A stretch of DNA of 64,000 bases from Ruegeria sp. EL01 (GCF_900313035.1 NZ_OMPS01000001.1:1-64000); one strand, 5' to 3'. Positions 8,939 to 18,169 are shown, counted from the stretch's first letter. Numbers and translations are program-made. The notes: generated by a model from the sequence alone, not told the origin.

Positions 8939-9004
8939 CTCCGTCCGTAACATTTATAAATTCGAATAATTCAGTTTATTGTTTCAAGTTTCAGGATAGT
9001 AGTT

Positions 9005-11047
9005 ATGAGTGAATCTAGTCGTCGCGAGTTAATTCGCATTGCCGAAGATATGAACGAGATCAGCAACGATGAAACGCGTCAGTTTATTTCGCGTATTGTC
9101 GGTGATCTAACCAACCTTAAACCTTCGATCGCATTTGTTGGGCAAATCAAAGCCGGAAAATCCCGTTTGATAAATGGATTTACCGGTCAGGCAGAATACC
9201 TGCCATCAGACGTTAACCCGTGGACGACTGTCATCACGGATATGCATTTTGGACACCCGTCCGGGCGGACCGATGGGGCAGAGTTTCACTTCTTCGATAA
9301 TCACCAGTGGCAATCCTTGATCGTCGAAGGTGAAGAGTTGCGCAACATGTTCCCGGATGACGAGGACAGCTACAAACGCGAGATGATCGAAGAACAGGTC
9401 GAGGCGATGCAAGTCCGGGCGCGGCGGCGACTGGGCGATAGCTACGAACAATTGCTTGGCCAACACCATGATTTGGACCATCTGACGTCGGACGACCTTG
9501 CGCGGTATGTCTGCGCAGGTGATGACCCGGCCGATGACGGCGTCTTGGATCCGGGCAGTGACCGGGGTTTGTACAGCGACATCACCCGCAAGGCCGAGGT
9601 GTATTTTGACGTCGGCCATTTCCCGTTTCCATTAACCGTGACTGACACGCCCGGCGTAAACGACCCACTGCTGATCCGCGAAGAGATCTCGCGCCAGTAT
9701 CTGAAGGAATCCGACTTCTTTGTTGTCGTCCTTTCGGCACATCAGGCCCTATCACGAGCTGATCTGAAGCTGTTCAGGCTGATGCAGGCCTTGGAGCTTG
9801 GTCAGATCGTCGTTTTCATCAACCGCGTCGACGAATTAGGTGATGGGGCAGAAGACGCCACGAAAGTGCGCGCAGACGTTATGGAAGGGCTCGAAAAAGC
9901 ACTTGGGAACGCGGATATCGATGTATCGATGGGCAGTGCTCAGTGGGCACATTTCGCGCTGACCGGCGATGAGACGGGTATAAACCATGATCACGTCCTG
10001 GCTTGGCTGCGCGCCCATCCTGAACAGATGAAACAGTATCTGGACGGCGTGGAAGAGATCAAACAGGGTCCCGGCCCGATCAGTCGCGAGGCGGTCTTGC
10101 GCTTTGCGGCAATGATAGCCTCTGGTTTGCCGGATTTGCGCCGCCATGTAACACAAGCTTTGACTGATGGCCCACGTAATGAACAATTGCGGATGGCATG
10201 GCAGCATCTCAACAGTTTCGCCCGGGGCGAGCTGGAGCGGTCTCAGGCTCATCTGCGTGTGCTGGAAGATGACAACGCGGCCAATTTGGCCAGCGCAGAT
10301 GAAAACGACAAAACCCTGGCCGACCTGCGCAGTCTTGTTGCGGGCAAAACGCAAGAGATTACCCAGGACATGGACGATGTCCTGGCAAATCTGCGCGGCG
10401 TTATGGATGACACCGTGGCCGAAGCTGTTTCCGCCGTCGTTCGGGGGTCTGGCGGGCAATCGCCCTTGCTGGCCAAAGGCGGCGCAACCGAACTGAATTT
10501 CACACCCTTGCGCGAGCGGATGAGAGAACTGGTTCAAGGTGCATCCCAGGTGGTTCGGCAACGCATGCTAAGCGAACTCTATGCGATTGACATGCAAAGC
10601 AACGCCGCACTCCGAGCTCTGCCCGGCTGGCAGGAACCCGTCGACAACCGCATGAACACCAGCGCTGTGCGCTGGTTCCGTCCGGATACCACGGCACTGA
10701 CACGTGGAATTACAGTTGAATTGCGTGTAAACTGGTTATCGCGCCTGATTTCTCGCAACAGCGTCGTGTCACGCGCGGAAAAGATGATCGTGCAGGAATT
10801 CGAATTGATCGGCGACGATCTGATTGACACTGCGCGGGATGACCTGTCTGAAAGACTGACTACGGTTCTGGATCACTATCTGGCTTTGCTGGCCGGGCAT
10901 CTTGAACACAGATCCGGAACCGATGAAACAAATGCACAGGCCGAAGCGCAAGTCGCATTCGACCGGGCGCGCCGCATCGCAGATGAGCTGGAGACAGCCT
11001 TTGGCACAAACATTGCGGAAGAACGACAAGCAGAGGCTGCGGAATGA
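9005..11047 (+). CDS. Dynamin-like large GTPase, long type (module B)
   Basis: 680 residues. P-loop GQIKAGKS at 46-53, LPSDVNPWTTVIT switch-I region at 66-78, DTPG at 214-217 and NRVD at 273-276. It matches the first long GTPase throughout the GTPase domain, including the LPSDVNPWT block and the insert ending in RYVC.GDD. The C-terminal half is helical (about 395-470 likely coiled coil) and has a hydrophobic/basic stretch LRVNWLSRLISRN near 575. This lies where its paralogue has the Trp/Arg patch. It overlaps the next gene by ATGA. Upstream are 66 AT-rich bases and an AGGAT ribosome-binding site. Probably a cytoplasmic, membrane-associated partner of the following GTPase. Confidence 0.88.
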   Translation: MSESSRRELIRIAEDMNEISNDETRQFISRIVGDLTNLKPSIAFVGQIKAGKSRLINGFTGQAEYLPSDVNPWTTVITDMHFGHPSGRTDGAEFHFFDNHQWQSLIVEGEELRNMFPDDEDSYKREMIEEQVEAMQVRARRRLGDSYEQLLGQHHDLDHLTSDDLARYVCAGDDPADDGVLDPGSDRGLYSDITRKAEVYFDVGHFPFPLTVTDTPGVNDPLLIREEISRQYLKESDFFVVVLSAHQALSRADLKLFRLMQALELGQIVVFINRVDELGDGAEDATKVRADVMEGLEKALGNADIDVSMGSAQWAHFALTGDETGINHDHVLAWLRAHPEQMKQYLDGVEEIKQGPGPISREAVLRFAAMIASGLPDLRRHVTQALTDGPRNEQLRMAWQHLNSFARGELERSQAHLRVLEDDNAANLASADENDKTLADLRSLVAGKTQEITQDMDDVLANLRGVMDDTVAEAVSAVVRGSGGQSPLLAKGGATELNFTPLRERMRELVQGASQVVRQRMLSELYAIDMQSNAALRALPGWQEPVDNRMNTSAVRWFRPDTTALTRGITVELRVNWLSRLISRNSVVSRAEKMIVQEFELIGDDLIDTARDDLSERLTTVLDHYLALLAGHLEHRSGTDETNAQAEAQVAFDRARRIADELETAFGTNIAEERQAEAAE

Positions 11048-12330
11048 TTGAATTTCCCGGAACCGAAAAGGAAGTGCGTCAGCTTGAGCGCTTTCTGAAC
11101 GCGTCAGAAGACTTGCCATCGGACGCGGCTTTGGATGACATGCGCGCACGGGCTCTGGCCCATGCCGAACGTCTGTCCAATGCGGTAAATATCGGTTTCG
11201 CCGGAGAGTTTGGGGCTGGAAAGTCAAGCCTTGCCAACATGTTGGCCGGCGCAGATATCTTGCCGACCGGGCCACAACACCTGAAATTGCCACTGGTGAT
11301 TGTCGCTTATGCGGACGCACCTGAAACCACCGTGGGTTGGTGGGAAAAGGAACCCAAGACTTATTCCGGGATCGCGCTGGAAAAGGCGGCGGCGGACAAT
11401 CCTGATTTCATCTCCGTGGGTCTTAACACGCCTGCCCTTAAAGAAATCTCGTTGTTTGATTTGCCAGGCTCGGGTGCACTGGATGATACGTATAAGCAGA
11501 CTCTGGATCTGTTGAAATTCGTCGACTGTGCCATCTGGTGCACCAATGGTACCAATGCCTGGCGCGAGACTGAACGCCATCTTTGGGCCCAGGTTCCATC
11601 TAAATTGCGCGAGAACAGCCTGTTGGCGGTCACCCATTCGGACTTGCCGCCTGTCCATGATGCGCTGGATCGTGTTTTGGCCCGTTTGAACAAGGAAAAG
11701 GGCGCCATGTTCCGCACTGTTGTGCCAATCGGCACGCCAGTTGCGGTCCGCGCCATGGCACAAGAGCCCGAGCCTGATTTCAAGCTTTGGGAAACTTGCG
11801 GAGGGCAAAATCTGGCGGAACAGGTGCTCGAGGTCGCCTCAAACCGGCGCCAGTGCGACCTTGACGCCGCGCGCAAGGACCTGCAGCAGGACTTCTTGCC
11901 ATTTCTTGAAACGCTGCAGGGGCCGGAGCCCGAACAGACCGAGAGCGATGGCACGTCGATGCAAGCCACCCTTGGATCTGCATTGCCCCCGCTGAACAAC
12001 CCCATTCTTGAGGATTGGCTGGCAGCCATCGCCAGTATCTACGAGGATCTACGTGAATCCACGGATATCGAACCCGCCGCTTTTTTGCAAAGTTGTCAGG
12101 AAATTGTCGAGGATTTTGCCGAGCGCCTGGAGCAAGGCGATGAAATCGATCCCGATGCCGACTGGATTCCGGCTGAGTTCGAGAAAGCGACAGATCTGTT
12201 GCTGCTGCTACAATTCGAGAGTGGCAACGCACCCCTGAAGGATGCAATCAGCATTCTGGCACAGCTGAGTGACAACCTTGCCTGGGCCGGTAGCACCGTT
12301 CCAGAATCACAGTCCAAAACCGGAACCTGA
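11044..12330 (+). CDS. Dynamin-like GTPase, short type (module B)
   Basis: 428 residues. P-loop GEFGAGKS at 54-61, G3 DLPG at 139-142 (Leu for Thr), G4 position THSD at 197-200, and WCTNGTNAWRETERHLW at 165-181. The last features are shared with the short GTPase of module A. The C-terminal part (about 280-420) is acidic and helical but lacks the long Asp-rich region of its paralogue. A GAGG site overlaps the end of the preceding gene, and the ATGA junction makes translation coupled. This is the last gene before a 339-base gap, so it probably ends the GTPase transcription unit. Confidence 0.85.
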   Translation: MIEFPGTEKEVRQLERFLNASEDLPSDAALDDMRARALAHAERLSNAVNIGFAGEFGAGKSSLANMLAGADILPTGPQHLKLPLVIVAYADAPETTVGWWEKEPKTYSGIALEKAAADNPDFISVGLNTPALKEISLFDLPGSGALDDTYKQTLDLLKFVDCAIWCTNGTNAWRETERHLWAQVPSKLRENSLLAVTHSDLPPVHDALDRVLARLNKEKGAMFRTVVPIGTPVAVRAMAQEPEPDFKLWETCGGQNLAEQVLEVASNRRQCDLDAARKDLQQDFLPFLETLQGPEPEQTESDGTSMQATLGSALPPLNNPILEDWLAAIASIYEDLRESTDIEPAAFLQSCQEIVEDFAERLEQGDEIDPDADWIPAEFEKATDLLLLLQFESGNAPLKDAISILAQLSDNLAWAGSTVPESQSKTGT

Positions 12331-12478
12331 CGCGTTCACGCTTAGATTGCGCGGCTTCGCGGCGATTCGAAGGCGCGCAGAATCAGCCCTACATTGTTTC
12401 GAATTCGTAGACCAACCGTCTGAATCGGGTGGATCAGTTTTCACATTTCATCCCCTAGGTCTCGATATATAGTGTTTG

Positions 12479-12500
12479 TATATGGGAGAAATACCATATA
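12479..12500. promoter_or_regulatory. AT-rich inverted repeat upstream of the kinase gene (possible operator)
   Basis: TATATGG (12479-12485) and CCATATA (12494-12500) form a perfect 7-bp inverted repeat with an 8-base spacer. It lies about 170 bases upstream of the kinase start, inside the 339-base gap 12331-12669, which otherwise shows no gene and no T-tailed terminator. A binding site or promoter element is inferred from symmetry and base composition only. Confidence 0.35.
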
Positions 12501-12669
12501 TAGAAATACGACAAAAACGATCCATAGTGAAGCCATGAGGCGGCCCCAATAAAGTCAAATTTGAAACGTCTAACCGTTCTCAAGTGTCCTGCGTTTGTTT
12601 TGGTTGTGAGTTCGTGGGTTATTTACGCAGTTATTAATGCCGCTAAACGAGTAGAACGGGCGTAAAGTA

Positions 12670-14853
12670 ATGAGCCACAATCAGGCTGTCGGTGCATCGC
12701 ACGACGAACCAAAAATCGAAGGACTGCAACCTGGCGCAAAGCTTCTGCGCGGGCAGTATGAAATTCTTCGCTTCCTCAGCAATGGTGGGTTTGGAATAAC
12801 CTACCTAGCGCGCGATAGCCTGGAACGCGACGTCGTCATCAAAGAGTGTTACCCCGGCGCCTTATGCCGTCGGAACGGCGATTTGGTCGAACCAGCCGAT
12901 TCCGCAAACAAGGACGATCTGCGCGCAATTATCGACCTTTTCATTTTGGAAGCCCGCAACCACGCGCGGTTGGTGCATCCCAATATCGTTGACGTACATC
13001 AGGTCTTTGAAGACAACGACACCGCTTACATCGCGATGGATTTGATCCGAGGGTGCGATCTGCTCGACTATGTCGAAAATCCCGAAAACGACGGCGGACC
13101 TGACTTTATTGTTCAGGTCACCGAAAAGATGCTGTCGGCGGTCTCATTCATCCATCAAAGCGGTATGCTGCATCGGGACATCTCGCCCGACAACATCCTG
13201 ATAGACGAGAATGGCGACCCTATCCTGATCGACTTTGGGGCAGCACGCGAACAGGCAGCAAATAAGTCGGTTGCACTTATGACCCTTCGCGTCATCAAGG
13301 ACGGGTATTCACCCCATGAATTCTACGTTCGCGGTGCCGAACAAGGCCCCAGCAGCGATCTCTATGTTCTGGCTGCTACCTTGTATCACGCCATCAGTGG
13401 CGAGCGCCCTATCGACGGACAAACCCGCCTGAACGCCTTCAATAACGGTCAGGATGACCCTTATCAGCCGCTTTCCGGTCGTTTCGGCGGCTACCCAGAT
13501 GGGTTCCTGGAGGCGCTGGACAAAGCGATGGAAGTGCACGCCACCGACCGTCTGGACACAGCGCTGGATTGGTTGCGAATGTTCCGCGGTCCGGGCGTGA
13601 TGTTTGACACGTTTGCCTATCGTCCCGTGTCCGTCATCGTCGGCATGGACCGGAAGGACAAAGAAGAAGAACAGGCAAGGATCAAGGCAGAAAGCGAAAA
13701 TGCCGAAGCCGTTGTAACCGCCCTGCTGGCCGGTAACGCAGATATCGCACTGGGCAACGAAGACAAGAAAGATGACGAGCCTGCAAAGTTCTCTGGCAAA
13801 GAGGACAACGCGGTTGCCGTAGATACTGTGGTTCAGAGCGGGTCAGGCGGCAACGGCAAACTGATCGCAGGCGTGGCCCTTGTGGCGTTGGCCGTTGCCG
13901 CAGGTGGTTTCTTTGTGATGTCTGGCGATAAGGCCGAACCAACCGCAGACACGACAACTGCGGCAACAGTCGCAGTCACCCAATCTTCACAATCTGAGGC
14001 GGAACAAGTGGCTTCCGAGTCAGAAACACCGGCCGCTTTGGCGCCTGAGCCAGCATCGGTCGTTGAAAACGCGCCAGAACCAGAAAGCGTTGCGGCGCAG
14101 CCTGTCGAGCAGGAACAGGCCGAAACTGCGGAAATAGCTGCCACAGAAGCAGCCTCCGCAGAATCAAAAACGACTGAGGCTGAACCTCAGGCTATCGAAC
14201 TGGCGACAGACCAAGGGCCCAAAGCCGCTCTGGATGGGTCAGTCAATCTCGCTGAAACGCAGGTCTCGTTTGCGCATTGGGATGTAGAGATCCCGTTCGA
14301 CATATCCCGTCGTCGCGCATCAACCGGCAATGTGATTGCAATCACCAGTATCGACCCCGGCGTTGATATGGCAGTCGTCGGTGAATGGGTGACCCGTGGG
14401 GCGGCGATTTTCACGTTGAATGGCAAGCCAATTCGATCGGACGCATCTTTTGCCGCGCAAGTGCTGGACAATCTCCAGGTGGATCCCGATGGCTATACGC
14501 GCGTGGCAGCTCGCTACCGTTCCCTTGGTAAAACCCGAGCGAACAATGGGCTGCTGGCGCTGCCTGTCATTCGTTCGGTAGGTCTTGAAAATGGCTACGC
14601 GTTCACCATTCGCGGAATCGGCGAAGCCGAATGGCAGACCGAGGTTTTGAGTGTTCCTGCCGAAAGCGTGGGCACGCTTCAGAAAAATGATGTCCTGCTG
14701 AGTGACGCACAAACCGGAATGGCTTTCGATGGGTCAGAGAGTTTGGATGCATTGTTGGCCGAACTTGTTTCGGAAAATCAGGCTGAGGCGCGCTTTATCG
14801 TGTTGCGAAATGGTGCCGAAGCCGCCGCGGCCATGCCATTAGCGCAGGAGTGA
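12670..14853 (+). CDS. Membrane-anchored Ser/Thr protein kinase with PDZ-like extracytoplasmic region
   Basis: 727 residues. The kinase domain spans about 30-310: Gly-rich loop NGGFGITYL at 38-46, catalytic Lys58 in VVIKE, Glu94 of helix C, HRDISPDN at 168-175 (Asp170, Asn175) and DFG at 188-190. All key residues are present, so it should be active. A charged linker with helical Glu/Lys runs (about 335-375) follows, then one membrane segment at 398-417. An Ala/Glu/Thr-rich spacer (about 425-515) leads to an ectodomain (about 525-727) whose GEWVTRGAAIFTLNGKPI segment looks PDZ-like. The topology is cytoplasmic kinase, periplasmic sensor. The FHA and PP2C genes downstream complete a phospho-signalling set. 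Likely substrates are the FHA protein and the GTPases, by inference. Confidence 0.9.
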   Translation: MSHNQAVGASHDEPKIEGLQPGAKLLRGQYEILRFLSNGGFGITYLARDSLERDVVIKECYPGALCRRNGDLVEPADSANKDDLRAIIDLFILEARNHARLVHPNIVDVHQVFEDNDTAYIAMDLIRGCDLLDYVENPENDGGPDFIVQVTEKMLSAVSFIHQSGMLHRDISPDNILIDENGDPILIDFGAAREQAANKSVALMTLRVIKDGYSPHEFYVRGAEQGPSSDLYVLAATLYHAISGERPIDGQTRLNAFNNGQDDPYQPLSGRFGGYPDGFLEALDKAMEVHATDRLDTALDWLRMFRGPGVMFDTFAYRPVSVIVGMDRKDKEEEQARIKAESENAEAVVTALLAGNADIALGNEDKKDDEPAKFSGKEDNAVAVDTVVQSGSGGNGKLIAGVALVALAVAAGGFFVMSGDKAEPTADTTTAATVAVTQSSQSEAEQVASESETPAALAPEPASVVENAPEPESVAAQPVEQEQAETAEIAATEAASAESKTTEAEPQAIELATDQGPKAALDGSVNLAETQVSFAHWDVEIPFDISRRRASTGNVIAITSIDPGVDMAVVGEWVTRGAAIFTLNGKPIRSDASFAAQVLDNLQVDPDGYTRVAARYRSLGKTRANNGLLALPVIRSVGLENGYAFTIRGIGEAEWQTEVLSVPAESVGTLQKNDVLLSDAQTGMAFDGSESLDALLAELVSENQAEARFIVLRNGAEAAAAMPLAQE

Positions 14854-14894
14854 ATGACCGGTTCAAGAAGATCTGCCAGCGTTTGTTTGCTGAG

Positions 14895-14919
14895 GGTGGC
14901 ACCCCAAGTCTAGGCCACC
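14895..14919 (+). terminator. Hairpin after the kinase gene (weak terminator or processing site)
   Basis: GGTGGC (14895-14900) pairs with GCCACC (14914-14919) in the 209-base gap between the kinase and FHA genes. No T-run follows, so termination is uncertain. Confidence 0.3.
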
Positions 14920-15062
14920 TTGGCGGGAACCGGCGCGCCGCAGAAAGCTAAGAGTTTTCTCGGTTGATCAATGTTGTAGTAGCCGCTGCGCCACCGTGCG
15001 CAGGGGTAAGTAGAAGCCCAACGGCGCAAGTTACGCGCCACCAAACTTAAGGTGTCGACACC

Positions 15063-16052
15063 ATGTTCAAATATAAAAGCCCTCTCAGCCGGCTTCTCGA
15101 AGGTGCCGGCAAAGCCCAGGATGACGGTGTTGTAGAAAGCGCAGCACCCGCTGAGGACAAGCAGGAGCCGATCGCCGATTTCAATGCCCTGCGAGCAGCC
15201 TTGGCTGGCGGAAACATGGCATCTGAAACTTACGAGGAAACGGACGAGCTGATCCCCGAAGGAAAGATGCCAGACTTTGAGGACCCCAAAGTTGACGTCG
15301 CTGAGGACGAAAAAGCCGCAGATGAAGCCATTGCGCCTGATGCCACGGTCGAAACCGTGGAAACCACGGCTGAGGTTCCTGCTGTAGAGTCTGCAGAGGG
15401 TTCGAGTGAGAACGATCAGGTCCTAACCCTCCATCTGACGGAGCACGACGCAGTCGGCGACGACGACGTTGTATCCAACGTCGAAGAGATCGCAGCGGAC
15501 ACAGCTGAGGTTGTTGTCGATATCTCGGCCCCGACGTCCGAGGCGACGCCGGAACCAGTTGAACAACCCGTGACCGAACCGGCACCGGTCGAAGACCGCC
15601 GGTCTCGTGTCAAAACAACCTTCCTTGGTTTTGAACGCGCTGACACGCATGTTCAGGATCTGATCGAAACAGCGGCACCAGTCGCAAAAACGGAAACCGC
15701 TCAGGAATCCTTTCCAGTGGGATGGTTGGTTGTGACGTCTGGCCCGGGTCGGGGTGCCAGCATCGGCTTGACAGAAGGCCTGATGCAGATTGGGCGCAAC
15801 GATGATCAGGCCATCCAACTTGATTTCGGCGACACTGGGATCTCGCGGTCCAACCACGCTGTGATCGCGTATGATCCTGAAGATCGAAAGTGTTACCTGG
15901 GCCATGGAGGTAAAGCCAATCTTGTGCGGCTGAACGGCAAACCAGTCCTGAGTACGGTTCCACTATCCAGCGGGGACCTGATCCGGATCAGCGAAACCTC
16001 TGTGCGTTTTGTTGCCTTCTGTGACGACGGTTTTGATTGGCGGGAATCCTGA
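15063..16052 (+). CDS. FHA-domain protein
   Basis: 329 residues. The long N-terminal region (about 20-180) is acidic and low-complexity, followed by a basic-aromatic patch RVKTTFLGFE near 180-190 with two threonines. The C-terminal FHA domain (about 235-318) shows IGR for the phosphothreonine-contacting Arg, ISRSNHAVI for the Ser-x-x-His element, and VRLNGKPV with the conserved Asn. FHA domains bind phosphothreonine, so this is the reader of the upstream kinase. AAGGTG serves as ribosome-binding site. It is followed after three bases by the phosphatase gene. There is no membrane segment. The TT-containing patch is a candidate kinase target, but this is inference. Confidence 0.88.
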   Translation: MFKYKSPLSRLLEGAGKAQDDGVVESAAPAEDKQEPIADFNALRAALAGGNMASETYEETDELIPEGKMPDFEDPKVDVAEDEKAADEAIAPDATVETVETTAEVPAVESAEGSSENDQVLTLHLTEHDAVGDDDVVSNVEEIAADTAEVVVDISAPTSEATPEPVEQPVTEPAPVEDRRSRVKTTFLGFERADTHVQDLIETAAPVAKTETAQESFPVGWLVVTSGPGRGASIGLTEGLMQIGRNDDQAIQLDFGDTGISRSNHAVIAYDPEDRKCYLGHGGKANLVRLNGKPVLSTVPLSSGDLIRISETSVRFVAFCDDGFDWRES

Positions 16053-16055
16053 TAG

Positions 16056-16841
16056 ATGTTGGCGACCCCGGCATATGATATTGCGCTGATCCTGGATCAG
16101 GGACAGCGCGATTCGCAGGAAGACGCGATTGCTTCGCGCGTGTTTGACGCGGCGGGTTCGGGTTATATCGTTATCGCCGATGGAATGGGTGGCCACGAAG
16201 CAGGCGAGGTTGCATCAGAGATGGTGATTTCCGCTTGGCGCGACTCTCTGGACAACGAGCTTGAAAAAGACAACTCGGCCGAGGCCACGTTGGTTGATAC
16301 GCTTCCTTTGGCGGCAATGCAGGCCAATGCGGCAATAGCAAGTCATAACGAAGAACAAGGTGATGGGTTCAACATGGGGTCCACCCTTCTGGGTGTGCTG
16401 TTACTGGATCAGCGCGTGTTTTGGATTTCGATCGGGGACAGCCCGCTTTATCTTTTCCGAAACGGCGACTTGCGCCAAATCAACGAAGATCACTCGATGG
16501 CACCGATGATCGACGCGCAAGCAGCTCAGGGGCTTCTGACAGAAGCCGAGGCGCAAGCCCATCCTGACCGGAACCAGTTGACTTCGGTCGTGATGGGCGC
16601 AGCAATCCCTCAGGTTGATTGCCCGGAAGAGCCGCTGACACTGACGCCGGAGGACCTTCTCATTTTGGGCAGCGACGGGCTGCAATATCTGAACAACACC
16701 GAGATACAAACCATCCTGAGCCACAATTCACAGGCATTGGCCCAGGACATCGCGGACTCGTTATTGCAGGCGCTGCAGGTCAAAAACGATCCGGATCAGG
16801 ACAACCTATCAATTGCAGTCGTGAAACTGAAGAGAACCTAA
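16056..16841 (+). CDS. PP2C-type Ser/Thr protein phosphatase
   Basis: 261 residues, a compact single-domain PPM phosphatase. Metal-binding motifs are complete: RDSQEDA at 18-24, ADGMGGHEAG at 41-50, a GSDGL motif near 212 and DPDQDNLSIAVV at the C-terminus. The MGSTLLGVLL and ISIGDSPLYLFR strands match the family. It removes phosphate from Ser/Thr and should reverse the action of the kinase encoded upstream. The gene starts three bases after the FHA gene, so the two are surely co-transcribed. There is no signal peptide; it acts in the cytoplasm. The set resembles the PpkA/PppA/Fha regulators of type VI secretion, but no secretion genes are nearby. Confidence 0.93.
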   Translation: MLATPAYDIALILDQGQRDSQEDAIASRVFDAAGSGYIVIADGMGGHEAGEVASEMVISAWRDSLDNELEKDNSAEATLVDTLPLAAMQANAAIASHNEEQGDGFNMGSTLLGVLLLDQRVFWISIGDSPLYLFRNGDLRQINEDHSMAPMIDAQAAQGLLTEAEAQAHPDRNQLTSVVMGAAIPQVDCPEEPLTLTPEDLLILGSDGLQYLNNTEIQTILSHNSQALAQDIADSLLQALQVKNDPDQDNLSIAVVKLKRT

Positions 16842-16862
16842 AAAGGCAAAGCAACAGTAACT

Positions 16863-18125
16863 ATGAGAAAACATCTGATCATATCCAGCCTGGCACTAGC
16901 CGCTGCTACCGGCGCGGCCTCAGCCCAGGAGGCGTGTTCGACCTATGAGATTCAGCGCGGCGACAGCCTGCGTGATCTGTCGATAAAGGTTTACGCGACC
17001 GAAGACTTCCGCATCCTCTATGACGCCAACCGGGATGTCATCGGCTCAAACCCGAACATTATTCGGGTCGGCGATGTCCTCACCATGCCCTGCCTGGAAG
17101 AGATTGGGCGCGAACCGGTTCTGGCAGACACCGAGGCAGAACGGCTTGCCGCCACAATGGCAGCGGAACTGGTGAAAGCTGCAGAAGCGCGTGCCGAAAA
17201 GGCCATCGCAGAAGCCGAAGCCCGTGTCGCCGCGGCAGAAGCCGAAGCGCAACAAGCCAGCCAAGATGCCGTAGTTGCCGCCAAGGCCGAAGCGGAAAAA
17301 GAGATCGAGGCGGCCCGTGCCGAAGGCGCTGCTCTGATCCGTGACGCTGGAGTGGCTGCGCGCCCCGAATTTGGCGACCGCCAGCTGCTGTTGATTACAA
17401 GTGGAAACTACGCGCCCTTTACGGATGAGGCGCTACCGCATCGCGGCCTGTACACACAATTGGTAGAGACCGCGATGCTACGCGCTGCACCCGAGCAGTC
17501 TTATAAGATCCAGTTCGTAAATGACTGGTCTTCGCATCTGGATCTTCTTATGCCGACGCTGGCTTTCGACGGAACGTTTCCGTGGTCGCGTCCGAATTGC
17601 GAAGCGGCCGAAACTCTATCCGAAAACGATCGTTCGCGTTGTGAAACCTACAACTTCTCGAACCCGTTCTACGAAGTTGTGGATACGTTCTTCGCGCGAA
17701 GCGGCTCGGGCTATGAACAAACTCTGACCTATGCTGACTTTGCGGGCACGACGATCTGCCGTCCCGAAGGCTGGTCTTTGTCACATATGGATGTGGTCGG
17801 CCTTTATGAACCTGCCGTTACTTTGATGCGACCGGTATCACCGGATGACTGCTTCCATGCCGTGATGGAAGGAACAGCAGATATTGTCGCGATCGAGGCT
17901 CATCTGGCGGTCGAGGCAATCGGGCGCCTGGGCTACGAACATCGCATTATCGAAAATCCAAACCTGGCGGCCATCAAGTCGCTTAACGTCATGACCCACA
18001 AAGATAATCCCGATGGGGAAGCGATCCTTGAGACGTTGAATCAGGGTTTGGCAATCATGCAGCAATCCGGCGAATGGCGCGATATCGTGTCAGCCGCCCT
18101 GCGGTATCAAATGGAAAATGGATAG
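16863..18125 (+). CDS. Periplasmic LysM + solute-binding-domain protein with coiled coil
   Basis: 420 residues. A signal peptide (about 1-21, ending ASA before QE) exports it. A LysM domain at about 27-75 (YEIQRGDSLRDLSIKVY ... RVGDVLTMP) suggests peptidoglycan binding. Residues 90-165 are an Ala/Glu heptad region, a long coiled coil. Residues 175-415 resemble a family 3 solute-binding domain with VNDWSSHLDLLMP. No ABC permease or ATPase gene is nearby, so a receptor or sensor role is more likely than transport. It is closely related to the next gene. Ligand unknown. It follows the phosphatase by 21 bases. Confidence 0.85.
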   Translation: MRKHLIISSLALAAATGAASAQEACSTYEIQRGDSLRDLSIKVYATEDFRILYDANRDVIGSNPNIIRVGDVLTMPCLEEIGREPVLADTEAERLAATMAAELVKAAEARAEKAIAEAEARVAAAEAEAQQASQDAVVAAKAEAEKEIEAARAEGAALIRDAGVAARPEFGDRQLLLITSGNYAPFTDEALPHRGLYTQLVETAMLRAAPEQSYKIQFVNDWSSHLDLLMPTLAFDGTFPWSRPNCEAAETLSENDRSRCETYNFSNPFYEVVDTFFARSGSGYEQTLTYADFAGTTICRPEGWSLSHMDVVGLYEPAVTLMRPVSPDDCFHAVMEGTADIVAIEAHLAVEAIGRLGYEHRIIENPNLAAIKSLNVMTHKDNPDGEAILETLNQGLAIMQQSGEWRDIVSAALRYQMENG

Positions 18126-18140
18126 GGCTCCAAAAAGCCC
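18125..18140 (+). other. Small hairpin between the two LysM genes
   Basis: GGGCT (18125-18129) pairs with AGCCC (18136-18140) over a six-base loop, directly after the stop of the first LysM gene. There is no T-run. It may be an mRNA-stability element rather than a terminator. Confidence 0.35.
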
Positions 18141-18169
18141 GATAAATCAAAAGTCTGGAGGAAGTGGAC

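Noticed and set aside
12670-16841. Type VI secretion regulator genes (PpkA/PppA/Fha)
   Set aside because: The trio matches that logic, but no tss genes are present and the neighbours are GTPases and LysM proteins.
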